A stretch of DNA of 35,124 nucleotides, from positions 1 to 35,124 of the forward strand of contig PGXB01000039.1 in NCBI GenBank assembly GCA_002838945.1, read 5' to 3'. Shown in pieces: positions 6,464 to 15,951 of the stretch (positions are counted from its first letter, which is position 1; each line of letters opens with the position of its first letter). The position numbers were made by a program, and so were the translations under genes. Under the pieces are notes generated by a model. The model saw only the letters and a program-made list of their open reading frames with translations, did no database searches and was not told the origin of the DNA. Source of the stretch: a candidate division Zixibacteria bacterium HGW-Zixibacteria-1 (GTDB lineage Bacteria > Zixibacteria > MSB-5A5 > GN15 > PGXB01).

Positions 6464-7735
6464 TCAACTTTTTCGGCGGATAATCTTATTCCAGATTCGT
6501 CTCCATGAAAAGCGCGAATGGCTGTCGCGCAACATGCACCTTATCTGAACATAGTCCATCCATTCAGGATGAGGGACATCCAAAGCCGGGGCCGGGTCGG
6601 GATAAAACTGCGGGAGATATTTTCTGATAATTCGGTTGGCCAGCAGGTAGCCGTGATTTTCAAGCACCGCGATTTCACCTTTGGTGAATCCGTCGAGATC
6701 GGTTCTTATTTGCGAAATAATATCCTCGGCCAGGCTTTCATCATAGCCGGGCAGGGCTGAATCATCATGATCGGTGGAGGCATTCAGGACCCCCCAATAC
6801 CCTCCCTGCTTGAGCGGCCCGACACCATCATCGGTGACGACTTTGGTATTGAAATCGGCGAACAGCCACCTCTTGCGCAAGGCCCCGACCTGATTGGAAG
6901 CGATCCCGAAATAACGCATCCAGAGACGGAAAGCAGTGCCTTCCTCGAAGATCTTGAATGGTGCGCCGCCATCCGAGACAAAAATGACATTGTGCTTTTT
7001 GGTCGGCTCCAACCCAAGATTGTCATAGACACCGCCGTCGGAAAGACGGATTTTCGGCAATAATCCCTCTTTTTTACCGATATCCAATTTTTGGCGTTTT
7101 GATTCTTTGACAAAATGTTTGCCGATCGGCATCGGGTCGAAGATCGGCGGGAAACATGATGAGGCCGCGACCGCCCGCGCCACCGTCCAGTCGGCCGGGG
7201 TTTTGATGTGGCGGATACCGTAATCGCCGACCCGGGTGCGCTCGAATACCCAATTGATGCCGAAGACGATGTCGGTGGCGCAAAAGACGAAATTGGGATG
7301 TTCCGGCAGATCGACCAGTTTCATGTCGGTCAGGTAGCGCCGGTAGCGGGACATCAGGGCGTTGACCTGGGTGCTTCGATTGGGCCAGTTCCATGGAAGC
7401 AGGAACCGCTTGAAGATCGGGATGGTGCGAATGTCACGGCTGCAAAATTTCCGAAACGGGACCGCGACCAGGTTTTCCCAGTCTGGAATCTTACCACCCT
7501 GGAATGGTTGTTTCTTGAGGCATGCGGCCAGATGCGCCGACAGGATGCTTCCGCCGGAGACCGAGCTCAGCGTATCGACCCGGCCGAGGATGCCGAGTTC
7601 GTTCATCCGCCGCAGGGCGCCGAGATGAAACAGCGCGGCGCGGTAGCCGCCACCCGAAAGACAGAGCGCGATTTTCAGCTTGTCTTCCGCAGTATCGACA
7701 GTTTCCCCGGCTTCAGGATGTTCTTGATGGTTCAT
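6464..7735 (-). CDS. Patatin-like phospholipase
   Basis: A 423-residue predicted acyl hydrolase with the Ser-Asp dyad of patatins. The oxyanion-hole motif SGGGYRAALFHLGAL lies at about 27-41, the nucleophile S60 lies in SSVSGGS, and the catalytic D233 lies in LSDGGVYDNLG. There is no signal peptide or membrane segment, so it is cytosolic or exported by another route. The protein ends with a basic FSWRRIWNKIIRRKS tail that could touch membranes. It is convergent with the alkyltransferase gene, with a 17-base gap. The start has AGGA four bases upstream and GGGAG further upstream. Substrate unknown; phospholipid or lysophospholipid is inferred from the family. Confidence 0.9.
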   Translation of the reverse strand: MNHQEHPEAGETVDTAEDKLKIALCLSGGGYRAALFHLGALRRMNELGILGRVDTLSSVSGGSILSAHLAACLKKQPFQGGKIPDWENLVAVPFRKFCSRDIRTIPIFKRFLLPWNWPNRSTQVNALMSRYRRYLTDMKLVDLPEHPNFVFCATDIVFGINWVFERTRVGDYGIRHIKTPADWTVARAVAASSCFPPIFDPMPIGKHFVKESKRQKLDIGKKEGLLPKIRLSDGGVYDNLGLEPTKKHNVIFVSDGGAPFKIFEEGTAFRLWMRYFGIASNQVGALRKRWLFADFNTKVVTDDGVGPLKQGGYWGVLNASTDHDDSALPGYDESLAEDIISQIRTDLDGFTKGEIAVLENHGYLLANRIIRKYLPQFYPDPAPALDVPHPEWMDYVQIRCMLRDSHSRFSWRRIWNKIIRRKS

Positions 7736-7908
7736 TTTCCTGATAACTCCCTATAAATGGATCAGAATTGATAGGGCAGGCGCCGAGCTATTTACTCCAG
7801 ACCCACCAGTTAACTCGAAATTATGGAATAATAGACAGATAAAGTTAATAAATCTTTAATAGGTGGACAAGATAAAAAGTGACATGGAGAATTAAAAGGT
7901 CTTTGATC

Positions 7909-9183
7909 CTACGTCTTCCGTTCTTTTTTCTTGGCGGCGGGGAAGAGGACATTGTTCAGAATCAGGCGGTAGCCGGGGGAATTCTTGTGAAGCGATAAAT
8001 CGGTCGGCGGGTCGTTGACCATGTGCTGGTAGTCCTCCGGGTCATGGCCGGATAAAAAGGTGAAAGTCCCGCGGCCATAGTTACCGTGAATATAGCGGAC
8101 CTCATCGTAGCCCTCGGGCATCCCCAGAATGGTCACATATTTCTTCAACAATGATTTTCTGAAACCGGTGTTCTGGCCCATAAAGCCGTTGACCATCCCG
8201 ACATGATCCTGCACCAGCATGGTCGGGACCGGGTCGAGTTTGGCCGAGAATTCGAACAAGTAAAAGAAATCGGCCTCCTGGCCGGGGAACCGCACCAGGC
8301 GGTCAGGATAGGTATCGATATCGCTGTGCCGATACAGCAGCGGGTCATAACTGGGGGTGAAATTTTCGAAGGCGAGGCATTTCGAATAATCCAGCCTCTC
8401 GGTTGCGCCCGGATCGACCGGATCACCATCGAATTGCGGCGGGCAGATATCGACCCCTTCGGCCGCCAAAGCGATATCGATGGTTTCACAGGCGGAACAC
8501 ATGGCAAACAGGAACCCGCCCCGCCGGACGTAGTCCTTTATCGTCTTGGAAACTTCTTCTTTCATATCCGAGACTTTATGAAAGCCCATGCGGCGCGCCA
8601 GGGTTTCGTTGGCTTCGACTTCCTGACGGTACCACAGCTCATTATGAAACGAGGCATAGAATTTGCCATACTGCCCGGTAAAATCTTCATGATGCAGGTG
8701 AATCCAGTCGTAATCATCAAGAGCGCCGGTCAGAACCTCCTCATCCCAGATCATGTCATATTTAATTTCGGCATAGGTCAGAGCGAGAGTGACGGCATCA
8801 TCCCAGGGTTCGAGATTTTTTGGAGAATAGACCGCGATGGACGGAACCTTTTCCAAAATCACGCGCTCCATATTTTCGACATCGATGGTGCGGTAGATAT
8901 CGGCCAGTTGCGACGAGTTGATTTCTTTGGTGGTGACGCCGCGGATCAGGCAAAGTGAACTGAGTTCGTCATCGGAATCAAAAACAAAAGATCCCGCCCG
9001 GTAGTTAAGCAGCCATTCGACCGATTTACCCATTTCAAGAGCCTTGAAGGCAATGCCATAGGCCTTCAGATGGTCGGCCTGGGTTTCATCCATCGGAATC
9101 AGAGTCACCTGGGCGGAAATGTTTCCTGCAAAGGCAGACAGCACGATGATAAATATCGAAAGTCTGAAAAATGTTTTCATCAT
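7909..9183 (-). CDS. Secreted amidotransferase-like protein ('asparagine synthetase B' family)
   Basis: A 424-residue exported protein: signal peptide 1-25 (ending AGNISAQ), then LIPMDETQADHLKAYGIAF and WLLNYRAGSFVFD. Proteins with this opening in Bacteroidetes, Gemmatimonadetes and related phyla are often labelled asparagine synthetase B, from memory of annotations. I see neither an N-terminal catalytic Cys nor an ATP-pyrophosphatase motif, so that name is probably wrong. The stretch YDWIHLHHEDFTGQYGKF and the later GGFLFAMCSACETID resemble a class I glutamine amidotransferase-like or ThuA-like fold, with a possible nucleophile Cys in AMCSAC. The C-terminus is basic (KKKERKT). Lies downstream of rarA on the same strand. 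Function not known. Confidence 0.7.
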   Translation of the reverse strand: MMKTFFRLSIFIIVLSAFAGNISAQVTLIPMDETQADHLKAYGIAFKALEMGKSVEWLLNYRAGSFVFDSDDELSSLCLIRGVTTKEINSSQLADIYRTIDVENMERVILEKVPSIAVYSPKNLEPWDDAVTLALTYAEIKYDMIWDEEVLTGALDDYDWIHLHHEDFTGQYGKFYASFHNELWYRQEVEANETLARRMGFHKVSDMKEEVSKTIKDYVRRGGFLFAMCSACETIDIALAAEGVDICPPQFDGDPVDPGATERLDYSKCLAFENFTPSYDPLLYRHSDIDTYPDRLVRFPGQEADFFYLFEFSAKLDPVPTMLVQDHVGMVNGFMGQNTGFRKSLLKKYVTILGMPEGYDEVRYIHGNYGRGTFTFLSGHDPEDYQHMVNDPPTDLSLHKNSPGYRLILNNVLFPAAKKKERKT

Positions 9184-9284
9184 ATCCTAAATCGGCAAAG
9201 TCTAATTTATATAAACGCAATCAATTTGCGATATATTTACTTTTACATAGAAATTAATCGAAAGTTGACGGCCATCGGCGGAAA

Positions 9285-10637
9285 TCACTTCTTTTCCCGG
9301 TTTTTCATTCGCTGCCGGTATTCGCGGTATTTTTCGAGGTATTCGGCTATTTTACTTTCCCGACCCCGCTGCTGAGGCTCGTAATAAACGGTTCCGGCCA
9401 ATTCCTCGGGGAAACATTCCAAGTCGGTCAGGGCGTCTTCGTAGTCATGGGCATATTTGTAATCCTTGCCATAACCGAGGCTTTTCATCAATGAAGTGGG
9501 GGCGTTTCGGATATGGTGCGGCACCGGAAGCGAACCCTTTTCCTCGACATCTTTCATCGCTTTCCCATAAGCCATATAGGCGGAGTTGGATTTGGGGGCG
9601 CAGGCCAGGTAAATTACAGTCTGGGCCAGGGCCAGTTCACCTTCCGGCGTCCCAAGGAAATGATAAGTATCCCGCGCCGCCAAAGCGACATTGAGGGCGG
9701 CGGGATCGGCCAGCCCGATATCTTCGATAGCCATCCGGATCAGCCTTCGGGCGATAAACAGGCGGTCCTCGCCCGACTGAAGCATCCGCGCCAGCCAGTA
9801 GAGCGAAGCATCAGGGTCGCCGTTACGGACCGATTTGTGAAGCGCGGAAATCAGGTTGTAATGTTCTTCGCCGGCCCGGTCATATATGAACGTTCCTTTC
9901 TGGTGTATCTCGACTATTTTTTCAAGGGTGATCTGGCCGTCCTGACCGGCATCGGAAGCGGCGGCCTCGAGAAGATTCAGCGCCCGGCGGGCGTCGCCGT
10001 CGGCTGCCGAGACCATAAATTGCAGCGCTTTATCCTCGACCGTGAGATTCATCTCGGCCACACCGCGCTCGCTCTCATTCAGGGCGCGAATTACTATTTT
10101 TTCCAGGTCGGAATCGGTGAGGCGTTCCAGAACATAGACTTTGACCCGCGACAACAGCGCCGAGATAACTTCAAATGACGGGTTCTCGGTGGTGGCGCCG
10201 ATCAGGATAATGTCCCCTTTTTCGACATAAGGCAAAAAGGCATCCTGCTGGGCCTTGTTGAAACGATGGATTTCATCGATGAAAACATAAGTCTTGCGGC
10301 CGGTTAATTTCTTGAAATTACCCGCTTTCGAAATGACCGCCTTTATTTCCTTGATGCTGGACGTGACCGCTGAGAAAGGAATAAATTGTCCGCTGGTGGC
10401 GATGGCAATCAATTGCGCCAGCGTGGTTTTGCCGGTTCCGGGCGGGCCCCAGAAAATGACCGATCCCAGCCGGTCCTGTTCGATGGCGCGCCGGAAGGGG
10501 CTGTTTTTGCGGACCAGCTTCTCCTGTCCGAAAAACTCATCAAAGCTCCGCGAACGCATCCGGTCGGCCAGCGGTTTGGTGCGGTCGAATTCTTTCTGGC
10601 TCAGGCCCTTATTTTCATTGTCTTCGAATAATTCCAT
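9285..10637 (-). CDS. rarA: Replication-associated recombination protein A (AAA+ ATPase)
   Basis: A 450-residue clamp-loader-like ATPase that acts at stalled replication forks. The N-terminal part has PLADRMRSRSFDEFFGQEK, Walker A GPPGTGKT (64-71), Walker B VFIDEIHRF (about 118-126) and sensor 1 GATTENPSFE. The C-terminal part has the tetramerisation region typical of MgsA/RarA (IRMAIEDIGLADPAAL, LACAPKSNSAYMAYGKA, VPHHIRNAPTSLMKSLGYGKDY). Length matches the family. Downstream on the same strand is the secreted amidotransferase-like gene, after a 101-base gap. Confidence 0.96.
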   Translation of the reverse strand: MELFEDNENKGLSQKEFDRTKPLADRMRSRSFDEFFGQEKLVRKNSPFRRAIEQDRLGSVIFWGPPGTGKTTLAQLIAIATSGQFIPFSAVTSSIKEIKAVISKAGNFKKLTGRKTYVFIDEIHRFNKAQQDAFLPYVEKGDIILIGATTENPSFEVISALLSRVKVYVLERLTDSDLEKIVIRALNESERGVAEMNLTVEDKALQFMVSAADGDARRALNLLEAAASDAGQDGQITLEKIVEIHQKGTFIYDRAGEEHYNLISALHKSVRNGDPDASLYWLARMLQSGEDRLFIARRLIRMAIEDIGLADPAALNVALAARDTYHFLGTPEGELALAQTVIYLACAPKSNSAYMAYGKAMKDVEEKGSLPVPHHIRNAPTSLMKSLGYGKDYKYAHDYEDALTDLECFPEELAGTVYYEPQQRGRESKIAEYLEKYREYRQRMKNREKK

Positions 10638-10694
10638 GGCTGTTATTAATATAAGAAAAACAGGGGAGAATGTCGGAAAATAATTAAAAATGTG

Positions 10695-10722
10695 AAAAAG
10701 GGAATGGTGGCGCCATTCCCTT
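10695..10722 (-). terminator. Intrinsic terminator after the first FG-GAP/dockerin gene
   Basis: On the minus strand an 8-base perfect stem GGGAATGG/CCATTCCC around a 5-base loop is followed directly by TTTTT. It lies 24 bases past the stop codon at 10746. Confidence 0.85.
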
Positions 10723-10745
10723 CTATTAAGTATGTCAATCTTGTA

Positions 10746-12677
10746 TTAAGGGCAAACCGGTTCCGGGCCGCCGCGATATAGATATGCAATCAAATAGGAA
10801 ACATCGAGGATATTGAGGTTGCCGGAACTGTTCGCGTCAACCGCATATTCATCGATTGGTCCCGGGCCGCCTTTGTACAGGTAATTTATGAAAGCAGTTA
10901 TATCGAGAATATTGAGAGCGCCATTCATGTTGTAGTCGCCACAAGTATAACAGGGGTTATCTCCCATGACGGCATAGATCGACCCGTCGACCGCTTTGTA
11001 AGGATAATATGTATTACCTATAACAATCCAGTTATCCGAAGGCTGAGGGGTCGTCTGGATATCAAGCAAATTTACGCTTAAATCACGCTGACATTTCGCC
11101 TTAAAAGATAAATTGAAGAATGTCTTAAACTGACTGCCAACAGGCATGCTCCCGCTGGCAAGATTTACCGCGACAATATCATATAACCCCCCCGGGATAA
11201 GCTCATATTCAAGGGTGCCGTTCCATATTTCGGGAAGAGTATAGGCGGAATCAAAAGTCAGCCTTTCCGGATCAAACCTGGCATAAACCTGAAGTGCGGT
11301 AACGGTATCGGTGGGATAACAATTTTCCAGGAAGCTGGTGATTTTAACCTGAAACGGCACATTGGCCGTTTCGGATGTGCCGTCCGGTGAGGTGCCTTCG
11401 ATAAAAATAACGGCGGCGTCGAGTTTGAATTCGACTTCATCGCAGGTATCGCAGGAATCACCGATGCCGTCCTGGTCGTGATCTTCCTGGGCCGGATTAT
11501 ATATGTGCGGGCATATGTCAAAAGCATCGGCATAGCCGTCACAATCCATATCACCGTACTTGTAAATCGCGACCTGAGCCAGGGTATCTTCCGCCGCGAC
11601 AGGTTTTCTTAATAATATTTCCGGGTAACCGTCATGGTCGAGATCACCCCCGGCGGCGTTGGTGCCGTATGCCTGAAATAATTTTGCAAGATTCGACCCG
11701 GAATAAATATAAGTGTATTTGGCACTTCCACCATCAATGTCGATTCCCAGGTCAGGCACGCCATCCTGATTGGCATCACCGGCTTGAAAAAAGTGGACCG
11801 CCCTGAACGGGAAAGCATGGATTATGTTGCCGGTCGCACCGGAAAACAAGAAGGTGGTATCCATGGAGGAAGCCAGTATATCATCATAACCGTCACCGTC
11901 AATATCGCCCGGCCCGAAAGCCCTCCAGCCCAAAACGTCGTCACTTTCGGCGCCGACGAGAGTATACAACGTGTCGCCGTCTTTTCCGGAAAAAACATAC
12001 AGCCAGCCGTACATCTGATTTATAAATGAACCGGCATCTGAAATAAAGAAATCATCGTAGCCATCGTTATTTACATCGCCCAGGCCGCCGGCCAGAATTC
12101 CCCATAAATCATGTCCGGCAGTATTAGAATAAGTGTACAATTTATTGCCGTACTTTCCCGAAAAAACGATAACTTTTGAGATGTCGTCCAGCGCGATTAT
12201 GTCATCATAGCCGTCATTATTGACATCCCCGGCGTAGTCCACGCAATTGCCGAGATCATCGGCGCCCGGGCCGCCTTCCAGGGTATAAATCAGGCTGCCG
12301 GTGCGGCCGGAATAGACATTGACGCCGCCATTGGGGGTATATGGTGTGCCGACAATAAGATCATCATAGCCGTCATTGTTGACATCACCGCCGATATTAA
12401 TGACAGGGACATTATTGTTATAATTCATTTCCGTAGCAATTGTATACATCAGATCCAGCGTTTTTCCGGAATAGACATATACCTTATCGATATCGTTGGC
12501 GGTAATGGCTATGTCGTCGTAACCATCATTGTTCAGATCACCATTTGCCGAAATCCAACCGCCAAATTCAAGGCCGGCCTGGGCATTTGTAATGGTGTTG
12601 GTCAGGCACTGGGCATTCAGCCCGATGGAAAGGATCGAAAGCAGCAATATGATCAAAGCCGGGACCAGTAATCTCAT
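10746..12677 (-). CDS. Secreted FG-GAP repeat protein with C-terminal dockerin
   Basis: A 643-residue exported protein. A signal peptide (1-22, ending GLNAQ) leads into six or seven FG-GAP/integrin-like blades. Each carries a calcium loop of the form GD(V/I)N(N/G)DGYDD and a VYSGK/FSG strand, a likely beta-propeller. Then come thrombospondin type 3-like Asp/Cys repeats (DMDCDGYADAFDICP, DHDQDGIGDSCDTC). A beta-rich domain of about 130 residues follows that resembles cohesin-like modules (LQVYARFDPERLTFDSAY). The last 60 residues are a type I dockerin-like pair of EF loops (DYNMNGALNILD, DANSSGNLNILD). A GGAGGA site precedes the ATG. It is a tandem paralogue of the next gene upstream. Probably surface or matrix associated and calcium dependent; ligand unknown. 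Confidence 0.85.
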   Translation of the reverse strand: MRLLVPALIILLLSILSIGLNAQCLTNTITNAQAGLEFGGWISANGDLNNDGYDDIAITANDIDKVYVYSGKTLDLMYTIATEMNYNNNVPVINIGGDVNNDGYDDLIVGTPYTPNGGVNVYSGRTGSLIYTLEGGPGADDLGNCVDYAGDVNNDGYDDIIALDDISKVIVFSGKYGNKLYTYSNTAGHDLWGILAGGLGDVNNDGYDDFFISDAGSFINQMYGWLYVFSGKDGDTLYTLVGAESDDVLGWRAFGPGDIDGDGYDDILASSMDTTFLFSGATGNIIHAFPFRAVHFFQAGDANQDGVPDLGIDIDGGSAKYTYIYSGSNLAKLFQAYGTNAAGGDLDHDGYPEILLRKPVAAEDTLAQVAIYKYGDMDCDGYADAFDICPHIYNPAQEDHDQDGIGDSCDTCDEVEFKLDAAVIFIEGTSPDGTSETANVPFQVKITSFLENCYPTDTVTALQVYARFDPERLTFDSAYTLPEIWNGTLEYELIPGGLYDIVAVNLASGSMPVGSQFKTFFNLSFKAKCQRDLSVNLLDIQTTPQPSDNWIVIGNTYYPYKAVDGSIYAVMGDNPCYTCGDYNMNGALNILDITAFINYLYKGGPGPIDEYAVDANSSGNLNILDVSYLIAYLYRGGPEPVCP

Positions 12678-12795
12678 TTGTTCCTCCCTTATTAATGGCG
12701 CCTTAATATATCCGAAATTTCCAAATATTGCGAATATATTTTTCCACGCACCATGAAGGCAAACTTATTTTATATACAATATCCGGTACTCCCTG

Positions 12796-14829
12796 CTATG
12801 GGCAAACCGGATCCGGGCCGGATTTGTATAAATAGTTGAGCAAATCGACAACATCGAGAATATCGACATTCCCCGAGTTGTTGACATCGATCGCTTCCGG
12901 CACGAAGGGTGTCGGTCCGGCCTTATACAGATAATTAATAATAGAAACGATGTCGAGAATATTAAGGCTCTGATTAAGATTGAAATCGCCGCACACATAG
13001 CAGGGATTTTCGCTCCAGACGGCAATTACGGAACCGTCGATAATTTCGTTCGACCTGATCATACGGCCGCCCATGAAAATCGAGTTATTAAATGGAACGC
13101 TGCTCATATTGAGGGTCGTTTCATTTAAATTCGGCTGGCACCGGGCATGGAATACAAGATAGAAATAGGTCGTGAATTCCGAAGGAAGCGGCATGCTCCC
13201 CTGATATAATTGAACAATAATTCTTCCTATTCCCGGTTTATATGAGGGATCGAAATCAAAATCCTGTCCGCCATTCCAATTCACCGGATCGGCATAGACA
13301 CTGTCGAAAATAAGTAGAGTTGTATCAAATAAGAAATCGACGGCGAGTATATAAAAAGTGTCGCTGGGGAGACAGCCGTCGGACCACTCGGTGAGTTTCA
13401 TCTTAAAAGGCACGACTGCCGTTTCGCCGGTTCCATCGGGCGAGGTGCCCTCAATAAAAACCGGTACTGTTTCCAGTTTGAATACCAGATCATAGCAATT
13501 GTCGCATTTATCACCGATGCCGTCACCGTCAATATCGGCCTGGTCGGGGTTGTATGTACTCGGGCAATTATCGATCGGGCAGGTACTGGCCGGAAAACCG
13601 GGGTCAGCATAGCCATCGTTGTCGGTATCGGTGCACTCATCGACATCATCATACACGGCATCGCAATCGGCATCGAACAGGCGGTAAATCATGACCGTGT
13701 CGGTAACGGTGCTGTCGCCCTGGCTGCCCGCACAATAGTCGGATACCAATTCCAAATAGCCGTCGTTATTGATATCGCCGATATCGGCGCCGAGAAAATA
13801 GCTGGTGCTGCCGGCGTCATAGATCAGGTTTCCGGATTGCCCGGAATAGATTTTATCAAGGGTTCTGATATCGGCAAAGCCGTCCCGGTCAATATCGCCG
13901 GCTCCGCCAATGGAGCCGTTTTCATTAGAAAGCTGGTATATCGATTCGCCGGTTGCCCCGGAGTATACGTAGGTTTTTGGGGAATTACTTATTTGTCCGA
14001 TTGCCGCGGCGTCGTCAAAACCATCGCCATCGACATCTCCGACAATCGCGGCATTGAAGCCGAAAGTATCAAATTTATCCTCACCCTCGGCAATAGAATA
14101 GATTATCTCGCCGGTTTGTCCCGAATAAAAATAAAGATGGCCGACATTCTCCTCAACCATGACATTCCCGGGATCGCCGATTATGAAGTCGGGGTATTCA
14201 TCATCATTGAAGTGACCGTTTCCATCAATGAAGAGCGGGTAAAGGGAGCCGGCGCCGGGCACGGTAACGGTCATAATCAATGCCCCGGTTTGTCCGGAGA
14301 AAATGTATGCGCTGCGGCCAAAGGATCCGGCGATAATGTCAATATATCCATCCCGGTCGATATCTCCCGCCGGGGCCAAGCCGATCCCCAGACTTTGCGT
14401 TAACCCTTCTCCGGTAATGGTCCGTATTAGGGAACCATCAGCGCCGGAATAGAAGCATATTCGACCGATCTTATTGAGCCCGATACCATACTGGTGATCG
14501 GATATAATGATATCATCAAAGTTATCATTGTTGATATCGCAGGAAATTAGAAGATTATAGCCGAAATGCTTGACACCGGGTTCACCGTAGAACTCGTAAA
14601 GTAATTGCTTTGTCTGACCCGAAAAGACATATACTCTGGAAGAATCGATTTCGGCCGCGGCGATATCATTATAGCCGTCATTGTTGACATCACCGGATGC
14701 CGCGACAGTATAGCCGAATGATACGCCGGTGCCGGGATAAACAATTTGATCAGCAGGGCACTGCGCGATCGATGCGGCCGATAAAAATGAAATTGTCAGG
14801 GCTGCGAAAATGGCGGTATAGACTTTCAT
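12796..14829 (-). CDS. Secreted FG-GAP repeat protein with C-terminal dockerin, paralogue
   Basis: A 677-residue homologue of the adjacent gene with the same order of parts: signal peptide (1-22, ending ASIAQ), FG-GAP blades with GD(V/I)(N/D)(N/R)DGY(N/I)D loops and FSGQT strands, a thrombospondin type 3-like stretch (DIDGDGIGDKCDNC), a beta-rich cohesin-like domain, and a dockerin (DFNLNQSLNILD, DVNNSGNVDILD) ending GPDPVCP. The frame is open 26 codons further upstream, but ATG 14829 has GGAGGG just before it and starts the signal peptide, so it is chosen. The pair likely arose by tandem duplication and then diverged strongly. No cellulosome-type enzymes are nearby. Confidence 0.85.
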   Translation of the reverse strand: MKVYTAIFAALTISFLSAASIAQCPADQIVYPGTGVSFGYTVAASGDVNNDGYNDIAAAEIDSSRVYVFSGQTKQLLYEFYGEPGVKHFGYNLLISCDINNDNFDDIIISDHQYGIGLNKIGRICFYSGADGSLIRTITGEGLTQSLGIGLAPAGDIDRDGYIDIIAGSFGRSAYIFSGQTGALIMTVTVPGAGSLYPLFIDGNGHFNDDEYPDFIIGDPGNVMVEENVGHLYFYSGQTGEIIYSIAEGEDKFDTFGFNAAIVGDVDGDGFDDAAAIGQISNSPKTYVYSGATGESIYQLSNENGSIGGAGDIDRDGFADIRTLDKIYSGQSGNLIYDAGSTSYFLGADIGDINNDGYLELVSDYCAGSQGDSTVTDTVMIYRLFDADCDAVYDDVDECTDTDNDGYADPGFPASTCPIDNCPSTYNPDQADIDGDGIGDKCDNCYDLVFKLETVPVFIEGTSPDGTGETAVVPFKMKLTEWSDGCLPSDTFYILAVDFLFDTTLLIFDSVYADPVNWNGGQDFDFDPSYKPGIGRIIVQLYQGSMPLPSEFTTYFYLVFHARCQPNLNETTLNMSSVPFNNSIFMGGRMIRSNEIIDGSVIAVWSENPCYVCGDFNLNQSLNILDIVSIINYLYKAGPTPFVPEAIDVNNSGNVDILDVVDLLNYLYKSGPDPVCP

Positions 14830-15006
14830 TGTCCCTCCGGGACTTGAGAGTTGAATGTAAAAAGTCGTTCCCGTCAAATTGGGAAAATCAAGGAAGCATG
14901 GGAACAATTATCTACGATGTATATATCCAATATAATACTCTAACTCCATGACTGTCAAGATATTTTTGCGAAATAGCCGGGGCGGCCGGTATATGCCGGA
15001 ATGTAC

Positions 15007-15046
15007 AAAAAAAGGGTGCGCGGGGCGATAATTAGCTCCGCACACC
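15007..15046 (-). terminator. Intrinsic terminator after the helical lipoprotein gene
   Basis: On the minus strand GGTGTGCGGAGC pairs (10 of 12) with GCCCCGCGCACC around an 8-base AT-rich loop and is followed by TTTTTTT. It lies 23 bases beyond the stop at 15070. Confidence 0.8.
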
Positions 15047-15069
15047 TTATATTTTGGAAAATCAGAAGT

Positions 15070-15816
15070 TTATTCAAGGCATTCGGTCAGACTGTGATAA
15101 GCATCATGCATATCGGTCATCCTGGCCTCGATCAGTTCGGCGCTGTCGGTCTCGCAGGCGGTGCCGAGGCTGTCGACCGCTGTCTTGAGGGCGTTTCGAT
15201 TGGCATTGAAACTTTCGGCAAGAAAGCTGTATTTCTCCGGAAGTTGCGCGTCTACAACAGCCTGGGCCCGTTCTTTCAGGTCGGGGATGGCGGCTTTGAT
15301 GGCGGCATAATCTTTATTGGGCAGCGCCTCATGCCAGATGGGCTGCAGAATTTCATGGAAATGCTCGAGTTCCGGGAGGCGGATGGATACCGCTGTCATA
15401 ATATCGATAAAGGCCAGGCGGACCTCATCGAGCGCCGCCGTCAGCGTGGAATCATCAGCGGTTTGGGCGGCGGCTTTGAACTTGACGACGGCATTAGAAA
15501 AGGGCTGGAGTTTCACATCGAAATCGGCTTTGACATCGTTATAGAAAGCCGGAAGTTCGGCTTTGGCCAGGCTGCCGGCGGCATTCACCAGGACCTGGAG
15601 AGAATCGCGAAGCATTTTCATATCGCCATCCATATTGGCCTGCCAGAACATTTTGAAAACTTCGAGGAACTGATCCACCTGGACGATTTCGCGTTCGGGG
15701 GCAGCCTCAATGGTGGTTTTGTCACTTTTGGCCTTGTCGCCCTGACAGCCGGGCAGTAATGCTATGCCGAACAGGATCATCAGAGTGATGATTCTTACGA
15801 CCGGTCTCTTACTCAT
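15070..15816 (-). CDS. Predicted lipoprotein, helical, function unknown
   Basis: A 248-residue protein with a lipoprotein signal peptide whose lipobox is LLPGC (lipidated Cys about 24). The rest is almost all helical and seems to contain two related four-helix-like units. The second has FHEILQPIWHEALPNKDYAAIK, in which His and Trp stand in a pattern I associate with uncharacterised secreted proteins of Zixibacteria and Bacteroidetes. There is no CXXCH, so it is not a c-type cytochrome. AAGGAGG lies well placed before ATG 15816. It has its own terminator. It could be a periplasmic metal or small-ligand binding bundle; this is a guess. Confidence 0.7.
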   Translation of the reverse strand: MSKRPVVRIITLMILFGIALLPGCQGDKAKSDKTTIEAAPEREIVQVDQFLEVFKMFWQANMDGDMKMLRDSLQVLVNAAGSLAKAELPAFYNDVKADFDVKLQPFSNAVVKFKAAAQTADDSTLTAALDEVRLAFIDIMTAVSIRLPELEHFHEILQPIWHEALPNKDYAAIKAAIPDLKERAQAVVDAQLPEKYSFLAESFNANRNALKTAVDSLGTACETDSAELIEARMTDMHDAYHSLTECLE

Positions 15817-15951
15817 ACATCCTCCTTATTATTGCAGTCAGCTGCTTTTTGATATTTCGATATTGTTTAAAAATCTAATCCTGGACCAAACCGGGATTAT
15901 TTATTTGTCGCTCAGGCTGACAAGAATATAAAAAAGTGTGGACACAAGCAA

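Noticed and set aside
8203-8958. A 251-codon ORF on the plus strand
   Set aside because: Shadow of the secreted amidotransferase-like gene on the other strand, caused by GC-biased codons.
10746-14829. Evenly spaced similar DNA units that might look like a CRISPR array or satellite
   Set aside because: They are codons of the FG-GAP calcium loops (GDxNNDGYDD), not exact DNA repeats with spacers.
15001-15759. A 252-codon ORF on the plus strand
   Set aside because: It is antisense to the lipoprotein gene, which has a lipobox, ribosome-binding site and terminator; the ORF also starts inside the terminator hairpin.
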